Notes: generated by a model not told the origin, from the letters alone. DNA of 64,000 nt from Citrobacter amalonaticus (GCF_018252635.1 NZ_JAGTXM010000002.1:1072962-1136961), one strand, 5' to 3'. Positions 1 through 12,703 are shown, counted from the first letter of the stretch. Program-made: numbers and translations.

Positions 1-636
1 GCTCACGTTGGCGAAGAAATTGCGTCTCGCGCCTTCGAGCTGGTGCATCTGGGTCATGTCACGCGCTACCATCAGCAGTTGCTTATCGGTATACGGCATG
101 ACGCGGATTTCCAGGTGTCGACCGGTATTAAGCACCAGATTTAAGGGTCGGCTGAAATCCCGCAGCTTGAGGTACTGCGTAAACTCCGGATACCGCAGCA
201 GGTTGAGGATGTTCTGTCCGCTATCGTCTGGCCAGCGTAAGCCCAGCACCTGTTGCGCCAGACCGTTACACCAGAAGATCCCGCCTTCTTCGGTGGTTAA
301 CACCACCGCATCGGGCAGCGACTCCGCCCCGCTGCGAAAGCGTTTAATCAGATTGCCCAGCTCGCGGCGGCGCTTTTTGTTGCGCAGTTGCATCTGATGC
401 AAACCATACAGCAGCGGTTCCCAACTGCCTCGCCCCGGCGGCGGCGTCATGCTTCTGTCGACCCACAGCCACCATGAGAGGCGTAATAAATTCCAGAAAT
501 GCCAGATAAGCAGTCCTGTTACCGATGCCAGTAAAAACCACGGCAGGTAACCAAAAAATGCGCTTAGGATCAAGGCCGGGATACAGCAAAGTATCAGTTC
601 CAGCACCAACCTTTTCCATGACAGCCGTTCCAGCAC
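1..636 (-). CDS. phoR: PhoR phosphate-regulon sensor kinase, N-terminal part
   Basis: Inner-membrane histidine kinase that phosphorylates PhoB when phosphate is scarce. The window edge cuts the gene: 212 residues are present, from a GTG start at 636 to ...FFANVS, just before the expected H-box histidine (HELRTPL in the family). Two hydrophobic segments lie in the first 60 residues ([14 protein letters not shown] and [12 protein letters not shown]), followed by the linker [15 protein letters not shown] and a PAS domain containing [20 protein letters not shown]. The GTG start matches the E. coli protein, which begins with the same [12 protein letters not shown] stretch. It lies 41 bp downstream of phoB in the same direction, the usual phoBR operon. 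Identity is near certain; the kinase core is outside the window. Confidence 0.95.
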   Translation of the reverse strand, partial: MLERLSWKRLVLELILCCIPALILSAFFGYLPWFLLASVTGLLIWHFWNLLRLSWWLWVDRSMTPPPGRGSWEPLLYGLHQMQLRNKKRRRELGNLIKRFRSGAESLPDAVVLTTEEGGIFWCNGLAQQVLGLRWPDDSGQNILNLLRYPEFTQYLKLRDFSRPLNLVLNTGRHLEIRVMPYTDKQLLMVARDMTQMHQLEGARRNFFANVS

Positions 637-677
637 GGGTCACTCTCCCTTCAGAGCCAGGCTCTTGTTCTTGCCTT

Positions 678-1367
678 TCAAAAACGGGTCGAAAAACGAT
701 ACCCTGTCCCGCGAACCGTCTGCACCATCCGATCGTGACCGCTGGCTTCCAGCGCCTTACGCAGACGGCGTATATGCACATCGACCGTGCGATCCTCAAC
801 GTAGACGTTGGTTCCCCAGACGTGATTCAGCAACTGTTCGCGGCTGTAGACACGTTCCGGATGAGTCATAAAGAAATGGAGAAGTTTAAATTCCGTCGGC
901 CCCATGTCGAGGGGATTTTCACCGGTCATCACCCGGTGCGAGGTGGGATCCAGACTCAGCCCCTGCATCTCAATGACCTCTTCCACCGCCATCGGTGAAA
1001 TCCGGCGCATCACCGCTTTGATGCGGGCAACCAGCTCTTTCGGAGAGAACGGTTTAGTAATGTAATCGTCCGCGCCGGTTTCCAGGCCGCGTACGCGATC
1101 TTCTTCTTCCCCTCTGGCGGTCAACATCATGACCGGAATATCCCGGGTCAACGCTTCGCGCTTGAGGTGTTTAATAAACTGTAGACCAGAACCGCCAGGC
1201 AACATCCAGTCAAGGAGGATCAAATCGGGCCAGGGTTCATTAAGCTGGTTCACCGCACTGTCATAATCTTCAGCTTCAACGGGTTGAAAGCCATTTTGCT
1301 CAAGCACGAAACAGACCATTTCGCGAATTGGAGCTTCATCTTCTACGACCAGAATACGTCTCGCCAT
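678..1367 (-). CDS. phoB: PhoB response regulator of the phosphate regulon
   Basis: DNA-binding response regulator, 229 residues, the full family length. The receiver domain (about 1-120) shows the acidic pair in [10 protein letters not shown], the phospho-acceptor aspartate in [10 protein letters not shown] and the conserved lysine in [10 protein letters not shown]. The C-terminal winged-helix (OmpR/PhoB) domain includes [19 protein letters not shown]. It activates phosphate-starvation genes by binding tandem 11-bp Pho-box units. A Pho box lies about 55-80 bp upstream of its own start, consistent with autoregulation. It is divergent from sbcD and cotranscribed with phoR. Other members of its regulon in this window are phoA, psiF and possibly olsF. 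Confidence 0.98.
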   Translation of the reverse strand: MARRILVVEDEAPIREMVCFVLEQNGFQPVEAEDYDSAVNQLNEPWPDLILLDWMLPGGSGLQFIKHLKREALTRDIPVMMLTARGEEEDRVRGLETGADDYITKPFSPKELVARIKAVMRRISPMAVEEVIEMQGLSLDPTSHRVMTGENPLDMGPTEFKLLHFFMTHPERVYSREQLLNHVWGTNVYVEDRTVDVHIRRLRKALEASGHDRMVQTVRGTGYRFSTRF

Positions 1368-1421
1368 GATTTGCCCTGTTATATAAGTTGCTTATCATCT
1401 GTCTTAATGCGGCGCCATTAT

Positions 1422-1449
1422 GCGTCAGTTTTATGACAGATTTATGAAA
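1422..1449 (-). promoter_or_regulatory. Pho box upstream of phoB
   Basis: Read on the minus strand, the sequence holds TTTCATAAAT followed by CTGTCATAAAACTGACGC. The second part is an 18-bp Pho box (CTGTCAT, 4-bp spacer, CTGACGC), and the first looks like one more half unit. It sits upstream of phoB within the phoB/sbcD divergent region, as in E. coli. Confidence 0.9.
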
Positions 1450-1559
1450 TGCGTGCTGACGTTAACCTTAGGTTGTTGATTTATGACACCCGAGAAACGA
1501 GATATTACAGTCCCCGAATGGTTATAATCCCCTTTATGCTTTTTTGCCATGGAACCGTT

Positions 1560-2762
1560 ATGCGCATCCTTCACACCTCTGACTGGCATCTGGGTCAAAA
1601 TTTCTACAGCAAAAGCCGCGCCACTGAACATCAGGCCTTTCTTGACTGGCTGCTGGTAACGGCGGTTGCACAGCAGGTGGACGCGATCATCGTGGCTGGC
1701 GACATCTTCGATACCGGCTCGCCGCCAAGCTATGCCCGCGAGCTCTATAACCGTTTTGTGGTCAACCTACAGCAAACGGGCTGTCATCTGGTGGTATTAG
1801 CAGGAAACCATGATTCCGTTGCCACGCTGAATGAATCCCGCGAGATCCTGGCATTTCTCAATACCACGGTTGTGGCCAGCGCCGGTCACGCGCCACAGAT
1901 CCTGAATCGTCGTGACGGTCAGCCCGGCGCAGTGCTCTGCCCGGTGCCGTTTTTACGCCCGCGCGACATCATCAGCAGCCAGGCGGGACTCACCGGCCAG
2001 GAAAAACAACAGCATCTGCTGGGTGCCATCACCGACTATTACCAGCAGCAATATGAGGCAGCCTGCGCGTTACGCGGCGATCTCGCCCTGCCGATTATCG
2101 CCACCGGTCACCTGACCACCGTCGGCGCCAGCAAAAGTGACGCCGTTCGTGACATTTATATCGGCACGCTGGATGCGTTCCCGGCACAGAACTTCCCGAC
2201 CGCCGATTATATCGCGCTGGGCCACATCCACCGGGCGCAAAAAATTGGCGGTACGGAGCATATCCGCTACTGCGGCTCCCCCATCGCGCTGAGTTTTGAT
2301 GAATGTGGCAAAAACAAATACGTGCATCGTGTGGACTTTCAGGGCGGCAAGTTAGCCAGCGTAGAGGAGCTCACCGTTCCGGTAACGCAACCGCTGGCGG
2401 TGTTGAAAGGCGATCTCGCCGCCATTACCGAACAGCTGGAGCAGTGGCGTGATAGCGAGCAAAGCCCTCCTGTCTGGCTGGATATTGAAATCACTACCGA
2501 TGAATACCTGCATGATATGCAGCGTAAAATTCAGGTACTGACGGAAACGCTGCCCGTTGAGGTACTGTTAGTCCGCCGAAGTCGGGAGCAGCGCGAGCGC
2601 ATGTTGAGTAACGAACGCCGGGAAACGCTGAGCGAACTGAGCGTGGATGAGGTATTTACCCGCCGTCTGGCGCTGGAAGAACTTGAGCCGCCTCAGTGCC
2701 AACGCCTGACGTCGCTTTTTCACCGTACACTACAGACACTGTCCGGGGAGCATGAGGCATGA
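1560..2762 (+). CDS. sbcD: SbcD, nuclease subunit of the SbcCD complex
   Basis: Mn2+-dependent nuclease (Mre11 family) that, with SbcC, opens hairpins and cleaves protein-blocked DNA ends. It has 400 residues from the ATG at 1560; an upstream in-frame extension to 1449 is rejected because [13 protein letters not shown] is the family N-terminus. Phosphoesterase motifs are present in order: DWH near residue 10, GDIFD near 50, GNHD near 80 and GHIH near 225. Its last bases overlap the sbcC start (ATGA), indicating translational coupling. It is divergent from phoB. Confidence 0.97.
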   Translation: MRILHTSDWHLGQNFYSKSRATEHQAFLDWLLVTAVAQQVDAIIVAGDIFDTGSPPSYARELYNRFVVNLQQTGCHLVVLAGNHDSVATLNESREILAFLNTTVVASAGHAPQILNRRDGQPGAVLCPVPFLRPRDIISSQAGLTGQEKQQHLLGAITDYYQQQYEAACALRGDLALPIIATGHLTTVGASKSDAVRDIYIGTLDAFPAQNFPTADYIALGHIHRAQKIGGTEHIRYCGSPIALSFDECGKNKYVHRVDFQGGKLASVEELTVPVTQPLAVLKGDLAAITEQLEQWRDSEQSPPVWLDIEITTDEYLHDMQRKIQVLTETLPVEVLLVRRSREQRERMLSNERRETLSELSVDEVFTRRLALEELEPPQCQRLTSLFHRTLQTLSGEHEA

Positions 2763-5700
2763 AGATTCTCAGTCTGCGTCTGAAAAACCTCAACTCGCTG
2801 AAAGGGGAATGGAAGGTCGATTTCACGGCGGAACCCTTTGCCAGCAACGGTCTGTTCGCCATAACCGGTCCCACCGGGGCGGGCAAAACCACGCTGCTCG
2901 ACGCGATTTGTCTGGCGCTGTATCACGAGACGCCGCGCCTGAACACGGTGTCACAATCGCAAAACGATCTGATGACCCGCGATACGGCGGAATGCCTGGC
3001 GGAAGTGGAGTTTGAAGTCAAAGGCGAAGCGTATCGTGCGTTCTGGAGCCAGAACCGTGCGCGCAACCAGCCCGAGGGGAATTTGCAGGTTCCGCGCGTT
3101 GAACTGGCGCGCTGCGCCGACGGGAAAATCCTTGCTGATAAAGTGAAAGACAAACTGGAGATGACAGCAGCTTTAACCGGGCTGGATTACGGCCGCTTTA
3201 CCCGCTCGATGCTGCTCTCGCAGGGGCAATTCGCGGCTTTCCTCAATGCTAAGCCGAAGGAGCGTGCGGAACTGCTGGAAGAACTGACCGGTACGGAAAT
3301 TTACGGCCAGATCTCCGCCCAGGTTTTTGAGCAGCACAAAACCGCACGCACCGAACTGGAAAAATTACAGGCACAGGCCAACGGCGTCACGCTGTTAACA
3401 CCAGAGGCGCTGCAGACGCTGACAGAAAGTTTGCAGGCGCTCACTGACGAAGAGAAACAACTGGTCGCCCAACAGCAGACCGGACAACAACAGTTAAACT
3501 GGCTGACGCGACAACACGAGCTACAGACCGACGCAAATCAGCGTCAGATGACGTTGCAGGTTGCACAGGAAGCGCTGGTAAACGCCCAGCCACAGTTGGC
3601 GACGCTCAGTCTTGCACAGCCAGCCAGAGCATTACGCCCACTGTGGGAGCGAATTCAGGAGCAGTCCGCTACGGTTTCCCGAACTCGTCAGCATATTAAC
3701 GAAGTAAATACTCGCTTACAGAGTCGATTCACACTGCGCAATCACATCCGCCGCCAGGCAGAGCGGCAGTCCAGTGCCCTGCTCGCCACGCAACAGACGC
3801 TGAATGAGTGGCTAAATGAACACGATCGCTTTCGTCTGTGGAGCAACGAGTCAGGAGGATGGCGTGCCCTGTTTGCTCAACAGGCCAGCGATAACGTTCA
3901 ACTGGCGAAATGGCAGCAGCAACAGCTCAACGATAGCCGCAAGCTGGAATCTCTGCCGCCGGTGACGCTTAATCTGTCGGCAGATGAGGTTGCGGCGGCG
4001 TTGGCGCAGCACGCGCAGCAGCGTCCTCTGCGCCAGCAGTTGCTTTCGCTCCACGGTCAGATCGTTCCCCGACTGGCGCGTCTGAATCAGCTTCAGGCGG
4101 CGATGGCGCACAACAAGCAGGAACTGGCCCGGCTCAACACGCTGCTGGAGGCAAAACGTCAGCAGTATAAAGAAAAATATCAACAGTATCAGGATGTTAA
4201 AACGCTCTGTGAGCAGGAAGCGCGGATTAAAGATCTGGAAAGCCAGCGTGCGTTGCTGCAGTCCGGCCAGCCCTGCCCGCTGTGCGGTTCCACCGCGCAT
4301 CCTGCTGTCGCCACGTATCAGGCACTCGAACCCGGCGTGAATCAGGCGCGACGCGACGCGCTGGAAAAAGAGGTCAAAGTGCTGGCTGACGAAGGTGCCG
4401 CCCTGCGTGGACAATCAGAGGCGCTAAACCAGCAGCTACAGCGTGACCAAAACGAAGCACAGACGCTGGCTAAAGAGGAGCAAGCGCTCACTCAACAGTG
4501 GCAAACCACAATCGGCGCACTGAACGTTACGCTACAGCCGCAGGATGACATTCAACCCTGGCTGACGGCGCAGGACGAACACGAGCAGCAACTCTACCTG
4601 CTCAGTCAGCGGCATGACCTCCAGGCGCAAATTAGCGTCCATGCACAACAGGTGGCGCAGTTCCGCCAGCAAATCGTCCAACGCCAGGCGACGCTGGCAG
4701 CGCAGTTAAGCCGCTATACGTTGTCACTTCCTGAGGAAGGCAACGAGGAAAACTGGTTAAACGCGCGCGCGGCAGAGGCACAAACATGGCAGCAGCGGCA
4801 GACGGAATTGACGGCGCTACAGACGCGCATCGCGCAACTCACCCCGCTGCTTGAGACGCTGCCCGCCGTCGATACCGACGCTGAAGATGATGCAAGCGTG
4901 ACGCTGGAAAACTGGCGTCAGGTTCATGACGAGTGCGTGTCGCTGCATAGTCAATTGCAGACATTACAGCAGCAGGAGAAGCAGGAGATTCAGCGCGCTA
5001 CCGACGCGCAGGCGCAGTTTGATGCCGCGCTTGAGCACAGTGTGTTTAGCGATCAGGCGGCATTTCTTGTCGCGCTGCTGGATGACGAGGCGGTCACGCG
5101 TCTGGAACAGCTAAAACAGTCGCTGGAAAACCAGGTTCAGCAGGCACAGACGCTCGCCGAACAATCGGCGCAGGCGCTGGCGATGCATCAGCAACAGCCG
5201 CCGGCGGGTCTGGATCTCACACAGTCGATTGAGCATGTTCAGCAAGCCGTGGCGCAGCTTAACGATCGGGTACGCGACAACGCCACGCGTCAGGGCGAAA
5301 TACGTCAACAGCTAAAACAAGATAGCGATAATCGCCAGCAGCAGCAGGTATTGATGCAACAAATCGACAACGCGATGCAACAGGTTGAAGACTGGGGCTA
5401 TCTGAATGCGCTGATCGGCTCTAAAGAGGGGGATAAATTCCGCAAATTCGCCCAGGGGCTGACGCTGGATAATCTGGTCTGGCTGGCGAATAACCAGTTG
5501 ACCCGCCTGCATGGTCGCTATTTACTGCAACGCAAGGCCAGCGAAGCGCTGGAGCTGGAGGTGGTCGACACCTGGCAGGCCGACGCCGTGCGCGATACCC
5601 GTACCCTTTCCGGTGGCGAGAGTTTCCTGGTCAGTCTCGCGCTGGCGCTGGCGCTCTCCGATCTGGTCAGCCACAAAACGCGCATTGACTCGCTGTTCCT

Positions 5701-5902
5701 TGATGAAGGTTTCGGCACGCTCGACAGTGAAACACTGGATACCGCCCTGGATGCGCTGGATGCGCTCAATGCCAGCGGCAAAACCATTGGTGTAATTAGC
5801 CATGTGGAAGCGATGAAAGAACGAATTCCGGTGCAGATCAAGGTGAAGAAAATCAACGGACTGGGCTACAGCAAACTCGATCGGATGTTTGCAGTGGAAT
5901 AG
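2759..5902 (+). CDS. sbcC: SbcC, SMC/Rad50-like ATPase subunit of SbcCD
   Basis: ATPase partner of SbcD, 1047 residues. Walker A is GPTGAGKTT at residues 37-45. Long Gln/Glu-rich coiled coils (about 180-500 and 520-870) flank a zinc-hook motif CPLC near residue 506. The ABC signature [19 protein letters not shown] (near 950) and Walker [12 protein letters not shown] follow. The order of globular head, coil, hook, coil, head is complete. The start overlaps the sbcD stop by four bases. In E. coli K-12 araJ follows; here only a REP sequence separates it from mak. Confidence 0.97.
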   Translation: MKILSLRLKNLNSLKGEWKVDFTAEPFASNGLFAITGPTGAGKTTLLDAICLALYHETPRLNTVSQSQNDLMTRDTAECLAEVEFEVKGEAYRAFWSQNRARNQPEGNLQVPRVELARCADGKILADKVKDKLEMTAALTGLDYGRFTRSMLLSQGQFAAFLNAKPKERAELLEELTGTEIYGQISAQVFEQHKTARTELEKLQAQANGVTLLTPEALQTLTESLQALTDEEKQLVAQQQTGQQQLNWLTRQHELQTDANQRQMTLQVAQEALVNAQPQLATLSLAQPARALRPLWERIQEQSATVSRTRQHINEVNTRLQSRFTLRNHIRRQAERQSSALLATQQTLNEWLNEHDRFRLWSNESGGWRALFAQQASDNVQLAKWQQQQLNDSRKLESLPPVTLNLSADEVAAALAQHAQQRPLRQQLLSLHGQIVPRLARLNQLQAAMAHNKQELARLNTLLEAKRQQYKEKYQQYQDVKTLCEQEARIKDLESQRALLQSGQPCPLCGSTAHPAVATYQALEPGVNQARRDALEKEVKVLADEGAALRGQSEALNQQLQRDQNEAQTLAKEEQALTQQWQTTIGALNVTLQPQDDIQPWLTAQDEHEQQLYLLSQRHDLQAQISVHAQQVAQFRQQIVQRQATLAAQLSRYTLSLPEEGNEENWLNARAAEAQTWQQRQTELTALQTRIAQLTPLLETLPAVDTDAEDDASVTLENWRQVHDECVSLHSQLQTLQQQEKQEIQRATDAQAQFDAALEHSVFSDQAAFLVALLDDEAVTRLEQLKQSLENQVQQAQTLAEQSAQALAMHQQQPPAGLDLTQSIEHVQQAVAQLNDRVRDNATRQGEIRQQLKQDSDNRQQQQVLMQQIDNAMQQVEDWGYLNALIGSKEGDKFRKFAQGLTLDNLVWLANNQLTRLHGRYLLQRKASEALELEVVDTWQADAVRDTRTLSGGESFLVSLALALALSDLVSHKTRIDSLFLDEGFGTLDSETLDTALDALDALNASGKTIGVISHVEAMKERIPVQIKVKKINGLGYSKLDRMFAVE

Positions 5903-5910
5903 TAGAAATT

Positions 5911-5950
5911 GTAGGCCGGATAAGACGCACAGGCGTCGCCCTCCGGCCTC
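5911..5950. repeat. REP element between sbcC and mak
   Basis: Contains GTAGGCCGGATAAGACGC and the partly complementary CGTCGCCCTCCGGCC, the usual enterobacterial REP core. It lies between the convergent sbcC and mak stop codons and may stabilise or end both transcripts. Confidence 0.8.
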
Positions 5951-5958
5951 CTCTTACC

Positions 5959-6867
5959 TTATCCCTGTGGCCACAACCACGCGGCGCCGCGCACGCCGCT
6001 GGAGTCACCGTGCAGGGCTTTGCGCACCGGCGTTTCGCACTCCCCACCGAACACAAACTGTTTAATCAGCGGCGGAACCGTTTTGTACAGGCGGTCAATG
6101 TTGCTCATTCCGCCGCCAAGAACGAAAACATCGGGATCGAGAATATTCACCACATGGGCCAGCGATTTCGCCAGCCGCAGCTCATAGCGGTTGAGCGCCA
6201 GTTCGGCAAGCGCGTCCTGTTCCTCCACCAGGCGGATAATCTCGCTGCCTTTTAGCGGGTTACCGCTCAGGCGATGGTAATCGGTGGCGAACCCGGTGCC
6301 TGAAATAAACGTCTCAATACATCCCTGTTTTCCACAGTAGCAAGGGACTTCTTCACGGTAGCGAAGCTCATCCTCGTCCATCCACGGCAAAGGATTGTGC
6401 CCCCACTCGCCCGCCGTTCCGTTGCCGCCGATGTGCGCCCGACCATTGATCGCCACGCCCGCGCCGCAGCCAGTGCCGATGATCACGGCAAAAACCGTCT
6501 GCGCACCGGCGGCGGCTCCGTCTACCGCTTCAGAAACCGCCAGACAGTTTGCATCATTCGCCAGACGAACATCACGTTGCAAACGTGCGCTAAGGTCTTT
6601 ATCAAACGGCTGGCCGTTCAACCAGGTGGAGTTAGCATTCTTTACGACGCCGGTGTAAGGCGAAATGGAACCCGGTATTCCTATCCCTACCGTCCCTGTT
6701 TGTCCGGTGGCTTGCTCCGCCATCGCCACCAGCGTGGCGATGGTTTCGATGGTTTGCTGATAGTCATTTCGCGGCGTCGGCAAACGATGACGGAACAGTT
6801 GCTCCCCTGCCTCACTGAGCGCGATCGCTTCCGTTTTGGTGCCGCCTAAATCAATACCAATACGCAC
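5959..6867 (-). CDS. mak: Mak, fructokinase of the ROK family
   Basis: Cytoplasmic ROK-family sugar kinase (mannofructokinase), 302 residues, phosphorylating fructose to fructose 6-phosphate. The start is the GTG at 6867, with GAGGAAC upstream as ribosome binding site; longer forms starting at 6942 are not supported by the family. It shows the phosphate-binding DLGGTKTE near residue 6, catalytic NDANCLA, GTGCGAG, and the ROK zinc site HNPLPW ... [10 protein letters not shown]. Convergent with sbcC and divergent from rdgC. Confidence 0.95.
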   Translation of the reverse strand: MRIGIDLGGTKTEAIALSEAGEQLFRHRLPTPRNDYQQTIETIATLVAMAEQATGQTGTVGIGIPGSISPYTGVVKNANSTWLNGQPFDKDLSARLQRDVRLANDANCLAVSEAVDGAAAGAQTVFAVIIGTGCGAGVAINGRAHIGGNGTAGEWGHNPLPWMDEDELRYREEVPCYCGKQGCIETFISGTGFATDYHRLSGNPLKGSEIIRLVEEQDALAELALNRYELRLAKSLAHVVNILDPDVFVLGGGMSNIDRLYKTVPPLIKQFVFGGECETPVRKALHGDSSGVRGAAWLWPQG

Positions 6868-6992
6868 ACGGTGTTCCTCTTTTTTTGGGAATATCAACAG
6901 AGTAGAGTGAGGCATTGGGAATGGCAATGCAAGCCCGCCCACAATTCGTTACTATACGCGCTGGATTTAACGACAAGGCCGTGGAAATTATC

Positions 6993-7904
6993 ATGCTGTG
7001 GTTCAAAAATTTAATGGTTTACCGTCTTAGCCGCGATATTTCATTGCGTGCCGAAGAGATGGAAAAACAGCTAGCCTCGATGACGTTTACCCCTTGCGGT
7101 AGCCAGGATATGGCAAAAACAGGCTGGGTGCCGCCAATGGGATCGCACAGCGATGCGTTGACCCATACCAACAACGGCCAGATTTTGATTTGCGCGCGTA
7201 AAGAAGAGAAGATCCTGCCCTCTCCGGTGATCAAACAGGCGCTGGAAGCGAAGATCGCCAAACTGGAAGCGGAGCAGGCGCGTAAGCTGAAGAAAACTGA
7301 GAAAGACTCGCTGAAGGATGAAGTACTGCATTCACTGCTGCCGCGCGCCTTTAGCCGCTTCAGTCAGACCATGATGTGGATCGACACCGTCAACGGGTTG
7401 ATCATGGTGGACTGCGCAAGCGCGAAAAAAGCGGAAGATACGTTGGCGCTGCTGCGTAAGAGCCTTGGTTCTCTGCCGGTGGTTCCGCTGGCGCTGGAAA
7501 ATCCGATTGAACTGACGCTCACCGAGTGGGTGCGTTCTGGCACCGTGGCTCAAGGCTTCCAGTTACTCGACGAAGCCGAGCTGAAAGCGATGCTGGAAGA
7601 CGGCGGCGTGATCCGGGCGAAGAAACAGGATCTGGTGAGCGACGAGATCGCCGTCCATATTGAAGCCGGTAAAGTGGTGACTAAGCTGGCGCTCGACTGG
7701 CAGCAGCGGATTCAGTTTATGATCTGCGATGACGCATCGATTAAACGTTTGAAATTCAGTGATGAACTGCGCGATCAAAACGAAGATATCGACCGGGAAG
7801 ATTTCGCCCAGCGTTTTGACGCGGACTTTATCCTGATGACCGGCGAACTGGCCGCATTGATTCAGAATCTGGTAGAAGGTTTAGGCGGCGAAGCGCAGCG
7901 CTAA
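6993..7904 (+). CDS. rdgC: RdgC, recombination-associated DNA-binding protein
   Basis: Nucleoid-associated, ring-forming DNA-binding protein that restrains RecA-dependent recombination. The ATG at 6993 gives 303 residues beginning [16 protein letters not shown], the family start and exact E. coli length. The track-level start at 6915 adds an unrelated 26-residue leader and is rejected. The sequence is collinear with E. coli RdgC throughout, including [21 protein letters not shown] and the C-terminal [11 protein letters not shown]. Confidence 0.97.
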   Translation: MLWFKNLMVYRLSRDISLRAEEMEKQLASMTFTPCGSQDMAKTGWVPPMGSHSDALTHTNNGQILICARKEEKILPSPVIKQALEAKIAKLEAEQARKLKKTEKDSLKDEVLHSLLPRAFSRFSQTMMWIDTVNGLIMVDCASAKKAEDTLALLRKSLGSLPVVPLALENPIELTLTEWVRSGTVAQGFQLLDEAELKAMLEDGGVIRAKKQDLVSDEIAVHIEAGKVVTKLALDWQQRIQFMICDDASIKRLKFSDELRDQNEDIDREDFAQRFDADFILMTGELAALIQNLVEGLGGEAQR

Positions 7905-7911
7905 ACGAAGA

Positions 7912-7935
7912 TTCCCTCTCCACACGGAGAGGGAA
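7912..7935. terminator. Hairpin between rdgC and ppnP
   Basis: TTCCCTCTC, loop CACACG, GAGAGGGAA: a perfect 9-bp stem between the convergent rdgC and ppnP stops. There is no strong T-run on either strand, so it may be a weak bidirectional terminator or an mRNA 3' end stabiliser. Confidence 0.6.
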
Positions 7936-7940
7936 GAATA

Positions 7941-8285
<345 letters not shown>

Positions 8286-8295
8286 TCACGCAAAA

Positions 8296-8973
8296 TTACA
8301 CCAGCAGTTCTGAAGCCAGCCGCGCAATCAGCACATTAGAGAGTAGCACCGGGACATCGAGCGATTTTTGCAGGACATCGCGGTGGTGCTGATGAAAACC
8401 GAGGCAATCGAGCATAATGACATCAGCGCCTTGCTCCAGCAGCGCTTTGCCGGCATCAATCAACTGTTGCGTGCTTCCATGTACCGGATTTGCCAAAGAA
8501 TAGACAGGCGGAGACTGCAAAACCTGCCATTTCTCCGTCTGGGCCGCCATCAGCTCTTCCACCGGCACAATCACCCCCACCTGATGCCCATCGACAATCG
8601 AGGCCACCAGCGGCGGAATAATGCGCAGCGGCTCCAGCAGAATGCTGTTACGCGCCGTCATGCTTTTAATTGAAGCCGTACTCATCAACAGAATGACATC
8701 GTAGCCCTGGTTATCCAGCACTTCGACGACGCTTTGCAGGTCGCGCTCCACTTTCTGGCGCGAGACATAAGCCAGTTGATTATCGTTAAGCAGAGTGAGC
8801 AGCGGTTCCTCGCCGGAATCGATTGCGTACTCAGCCAGAACGTCATCACGACTCATTTTTCCCAGCAGACTGTGATGGGTGATATGTTGTTCGTCGATGT
8901 ACTCAGTCAGAAGCGGTAAAACTTCACTCATGGGTACAACACCGATTGTGAGGATAGCCAACGACGCACTCAT
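8296..8973 (-). CDS. aroM: AroM family protein
   Basis: 225-residue cytoplasmic protein of unknown biochemical function, encoded with aroL and yaiA in enterics and under TyrR/TrpR control in E. coli. The start chosen is ATG 8973 ([15 protein letters not shown]), matching E. coli AroM; the upstream frame to 9039 is rejected. The fold resembles aspartate/glutamate racemase-like proteins, with a conserved MLDCLGFHQ near residue 190. It is separated from yaiA by 252 bp. Confidence 0.92.
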   Translation of the reverse strand: MSASLAILTIGVVPMSEVLPLLTEYIDEQHITHHSLLGKMSRDDVLAEYAIDSGEEPLLTLLNDNQLAYVSRQKVERDLQSVVEVLDNQGYDVILLMSTASIKSMTARNSILLEPLRIIPPLVASIVDGHQVGVIVPVEELMAAQTEKWQVLQSPPVYSLANPVHGSTQQLIDAGKALLEQGADVIMLDCLGFHQHHRDVLQKSLDVPVLLSNVLIARLASELLV

Positions 8974-9225
8974 TTTTTCCACCTTCTTTTTTACTTCGTC
9001 GTTTATTCCCGGGCAAATGCGCTGCACCACTGCCGACACTTACCTTTGCAAATGCAAAAAAGCGTAGCAGGCGCAGCACAAATCGCTGTGTAAAGATTCC
9101 AGATCATTCCAGTAATAGGTTGTTATTGTTTGATGTTAGTTTTCAGGTACAACGATTCATCGGTGAAAAATGTGATGCAGGTTGGGTTTGCTCTCACTCA
9201 GATTCCCTTCCGAGCCGCTCAGTCG

Positions 9226-9988
<763 letters not shown>

Positions 9989-10048
9989 AGTGGGCATTCC
10001 CCAGAAAGCCGCAAAGCGGCAGGATAAGATGTCATTAAAGGAATAATC

Positions 10049-10093
10049 ATACCATCAAACTAGTACAGCGTTAAGTGTAAAGAATTTATTCCA
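10049..10093 (-). promoter_or_regulatory. Candidate TrpR operator and TyrR box upstream of aroL
   Basis: On the minus strand TGTACTAGTTTGATGGTAT (10049-10067) carries the ACTAGT core of trp operators and resembles the E. coli aroL TrpR site. Next to it, TGTAAAGAATTTATTCCA (plus strand, 10076-10093) matches the first half of the TyrR box TGTAAA-N6-TTTACA and half of the second. TrpR and TyrR control of aroL is known in E. coli; presence here is inferred from the motif. Confidence 0.6.
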
Positions 10094-10170
10094 ATTGAAG
10101 TAAAAATATCAGTTCACGCCTTACTATATCAAGAAATGACGCTGAGGAAAGTGTAAAAAATAAATTACAT

Positions 10171-10629
10171 TCATGCTTTTCTACGCTGAACTTCCAGCCA
10201 CCACTTTTCCAGTTCCGCCGCAAAATGCTGACGATCGCGCGCAGAGAGGCTATCCGGGCCGCCCGTCTGGATCCCGCTGGCGCGTAATGTATCCATAAAA
10301 TCGCGCATCGTCAGGCGTTCACGAATGGTCGATTCGGTATAGCGCTCACCACGCGGATTGAGCGCCGATGCGCCTTTCGCCAGCACTTCGGCGGCCAATG
10401 GGATATCGGCAGTGATAACCAGATCGCCCGCCGCACACTGACGCACAATCTCATTATCCGCTACATCAAACCCCGCAGGCACCCGCAGCGTACGGATATA
10501 CGGCGACGGCGGCACACGCAGGCTCTGGTTCGCCACCAGAATCAGCGACATTTGCATGCGCCCGGCAGCACGATAGAGGATCTCTTTAATGACGTTCGGA
10601 CACGCATCCGCATCAACCCATATGGTCAT
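10171..10629 (-). CDS. yaiI: YaiI, UPF0178 family protein
   Basis: 152-residue cytoplasmic protein of the UPF0178/DUF188 family, which has a PIN-like fold. It starts [18 protein letters not shown], with the acidic DADACP signature at residues 6-11, a second acidic cluster DNEIV, and ITADIPLA. The biochemical role is unknown. Divergent from proC, as in E. coli. Confidence 0.92.
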   Translation of the reverse strand: MTIWVDADACPNVIKEILYRAAGRMQMSLILVANQSLRVPPSPYIRTLRVPAGFDVADNEIVRQCAAGDLVITADIPLAAEVLAKGASALNPRGERYTESTIRERLTMRDFMDTLRASGIQTGGPDSLSARDRQHFAAELEKWWLEVQRRKA

Positions 10630-10777
10630 ACTGACTCCCGTTTCTTGTGCAATCCGCTATTGTCTCGTGCTTTTACGCTGCGGCAAAGTGCTGTTTCTCC
10701 TTCATGCGTCTTTCAATCCGCGCTAAGCTAGGCTTTATCAAACAAAACAACAACTATCACCCATAGGGAGTGACGAG

Positions 10778-11587
10778 ATGGAGAAGAAAATCGGTTTTAT
10801 CGGCTGCGGTAATATGGGGAAAGCGATCCTCGGCGGCCTGATTGCCAGCGGTCAGGTGCTGCCTGGCCAGATCTGGGTCTACACCCCTTCCCCCGATAAA
10901 GTTGCTGCGTTGCACGACCAGTATGGAATCAACGTCGCACAGTCCGCCCAGGAAGTCGCCCAGGTAGCGGATATTGTTTTCGGCGCCGTGAAGCCGGGTA
11001 TTATGATCAAAGTGCTCAGCGAGGTAACCTCCAGCCTGAATAAAGAATCGCTGGTGGTCTCTATTGCGGCAGGCGTGACCCTCGATCAACTCGCCCGCGC
11101 GCTGGGACATGACCGGAAAATCGTACGCGCGATGCCAAACACGCCGTCGCTGGTCAATGCCGGGATGACATCGGTGACGCCAAACGCGCTGGTTACCCCG
11201 GAAGATACCGCAGATGTGCTGAATATTTTCCGCTGCTTTGGCGAAGCCGAAGTGATTGCTGAGTCGATGATTCATCCGGTGGTTGGTGTAAGCGGCTCCG
11301 CCCCGGCGTATGTCTTCATGTTCATCGAAGCGATGGCAGATGCCGCTGTACTGGGGGGGATGCCGCGCGCGCAGGCTTATAAATTTGCCGCTCAGGCGGT
11401 CATGGGATCCGCGAAGATGGTACTGGAAACGGGCGAGCATCCTGGCGTACTGAAAGATATGGTCTGTTCGCCTGGCGGCACGACCATTGAAGCGGTTCGC
11501 GTACTGGAAGAGCGAGGATTTCGTGCGGCGGTGATTGAAGCGATGGCGAAGTGTATGGAGAAGTCAGACAAACTCAGTAAATCCTGA
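10778..11587 (+). CDS. proC: ProC, pyrroline-5-carboxylate reductase
   Basis: Catalyses the last step of proline biosynthesis, reducing 1-pyrroline-5-carboxylate with NADPH. It has 269 residues, the E. coli length. The Rossmann motif GFIGCGNMGKAI lies at residues 6-17, and the family signature PGGTTIEAVRVLEERGFRAAV near 230. The start at 10778 has GGGAGTGACG upstream as ribosome binding site. Convergent with dgcC, 15 bp apart. Confidence 0.97.
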   Translation: MEKKIGFIGCGNMGKAILGGLIASGQVLPGQIWVYTPSPDKVAALHDQYGINVAQSAQEVAQVADIVFGAVKPGIMIKVLSEVTSSLNKESLVVSIAAGVTLDQLARALGHDRKIVRAMPNTPSLVNAGMTSVTPNALVTPEDTADVLNIFRCFGEAEVIAESMIHPVVGVSGSAPAYVFMFIEAMADAAVLGGMPRAQAYKFAAQAVMGSAKMVLETGEHPGVLKDMVCSPGGTTIEAVRVLEERGFRAAVIEAMAKCMEKSDKLSKS

Positions 11588-11602
11588 GTGAACAACCGGA
11601 CG

Positions 11603-12703
11603 TCAGGCCGCCACTTCGGTGCGGTTACGTCCGGCATTCTTTGCTTTGTAGAGCGCCAGATCGGCCGATTTCAGCCATTCCCGATAATGACCAAACTGTG
11701 GCGTTAACGGCGCAACGCCAACGCTGATATGCAAAATGACCTGCGGCGCGCAGGCCAGACGTAAGTCACGTAACCCCTCATGAACCCGCGACATCGCCGC
11801 GATGGCACTCTCGGCTGGCGTACCGCACATAATTACCGCAAATTCATCACCGCCAAAACGCCCAATCACATCGCTCCCGCGCAGGCTGATTCTCAGCTGT
11901 TGGGTCAGCGCCAGAATGGCTTCATCGCCAACGTCATGGCCCCAGGTGTCGTTAATACTTTTGAAGTGGTCGATATCAATGATCAGTAGCGTGGCATCCC
12001 GATGCTGGCGACGGCAGTGTTCAAATTCGTTGCGCAGTAATATTTCCCAGTGTCGCCGGTTGTAGACCCCAGTCATGCCATCACAAGTGCTCATCACCTG
12101 CAATCGGCGCTTATGCTGCGCCAGTTTTGTCGCCGCCTGATAGCTGATCCAGGAGAATAACAGCGGGTAAATCACGATGATCGGTAATGTCAGACCGCCT
12201 TCCAACGGCGCGCTTCTTAAGGCCAGGGAGACGCCCGTCAGTTGCAATGTGACCAGACAGGCGACCACCATCAGGGCAAATCCGGCAACAAACAGTCGTA
12301 CACCGCCTGCGCCCATCAGATTCATACAGATGATCATCAATAACGCGGCGGAAGGTAGCGCATTGACGCCCATCAGTCCCATCCACATTCCAGCGAGTAC
12401 CGCATCCGTTTTTAAATTAGTAAATTCCCGACTTAACGGGTCGACGGCTCTGCTGGCGATTTGCCAGGCCAGATGTGGCCAGACGAACGCCCACCCCACC
12501 AACAACAGCCACCAGACACCGGGTACCGGATTTGTGACCAGCGCCGCGGCGACAGGGAAAAACATTCCTCCCAGCGCGACTGCGCGCGGCACTCTCACTC
12601 GCCGGGCAAACCGCAGTCCGGAACGTTGGTGGTCATTTTGCGGCGATGAAAGAGACCCTTCATCCAGGTCGACCATTTTTTTGTAAAAGTTTTCGTCATT
12701 CAT
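11603..12703 (-). CDS. dgcC: DgcC (AdrA), membrane diguanylate cyclase
   Basis: Makes cyclic-di-GMP; in E. coli and Salmonella the CsgD-induced enzyme activates cellulose synthase. It has 366 residues. The N-terminal half carries several hydrophobic segments (MASE2 domain, about residues 35-190). The C-terminal GGDEF domain has the active site GRFGGDEF near residue 285 and, five residues before GGDEF, an RxxD inhibitory site (RGSD). An intact catalytic and feedback site suggests an active, product-inhibited cyclase. Convergent with proC. Confidence 0.95.
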   Translation of the reverse strand: MNDENFYKKMVDLDEGSLSSPQNDHQRSGLRFARRVRVPRAVALGGMFFPVAAALVTNPVPGVWWLLLVGWAFVWPHLAWQIASRAVDPLSREFTNLKTDAVLAGMWMGLMGVNALPSAALLMIICMNLMGAGGVRLFVAGFALMVVACLVTLQLTGVSLALRSAPLEGGLTLPIIVIYPLLFSWISYQAATKLAQHKRRLQVMSTCDGMTGVYNRRHWEILLRNEFEHCRRQHRDATLLIIDIDHFKSINDTWGHDVGDEAILALTQQLRISLRGSDVIGRFGGDEFAVIMCGTPAESAIAAMSRVHEGLRDLRLACAPQVILHISVGVAPLTPQFGHYREWLKSADLALYKAKNAGRNRTEVAA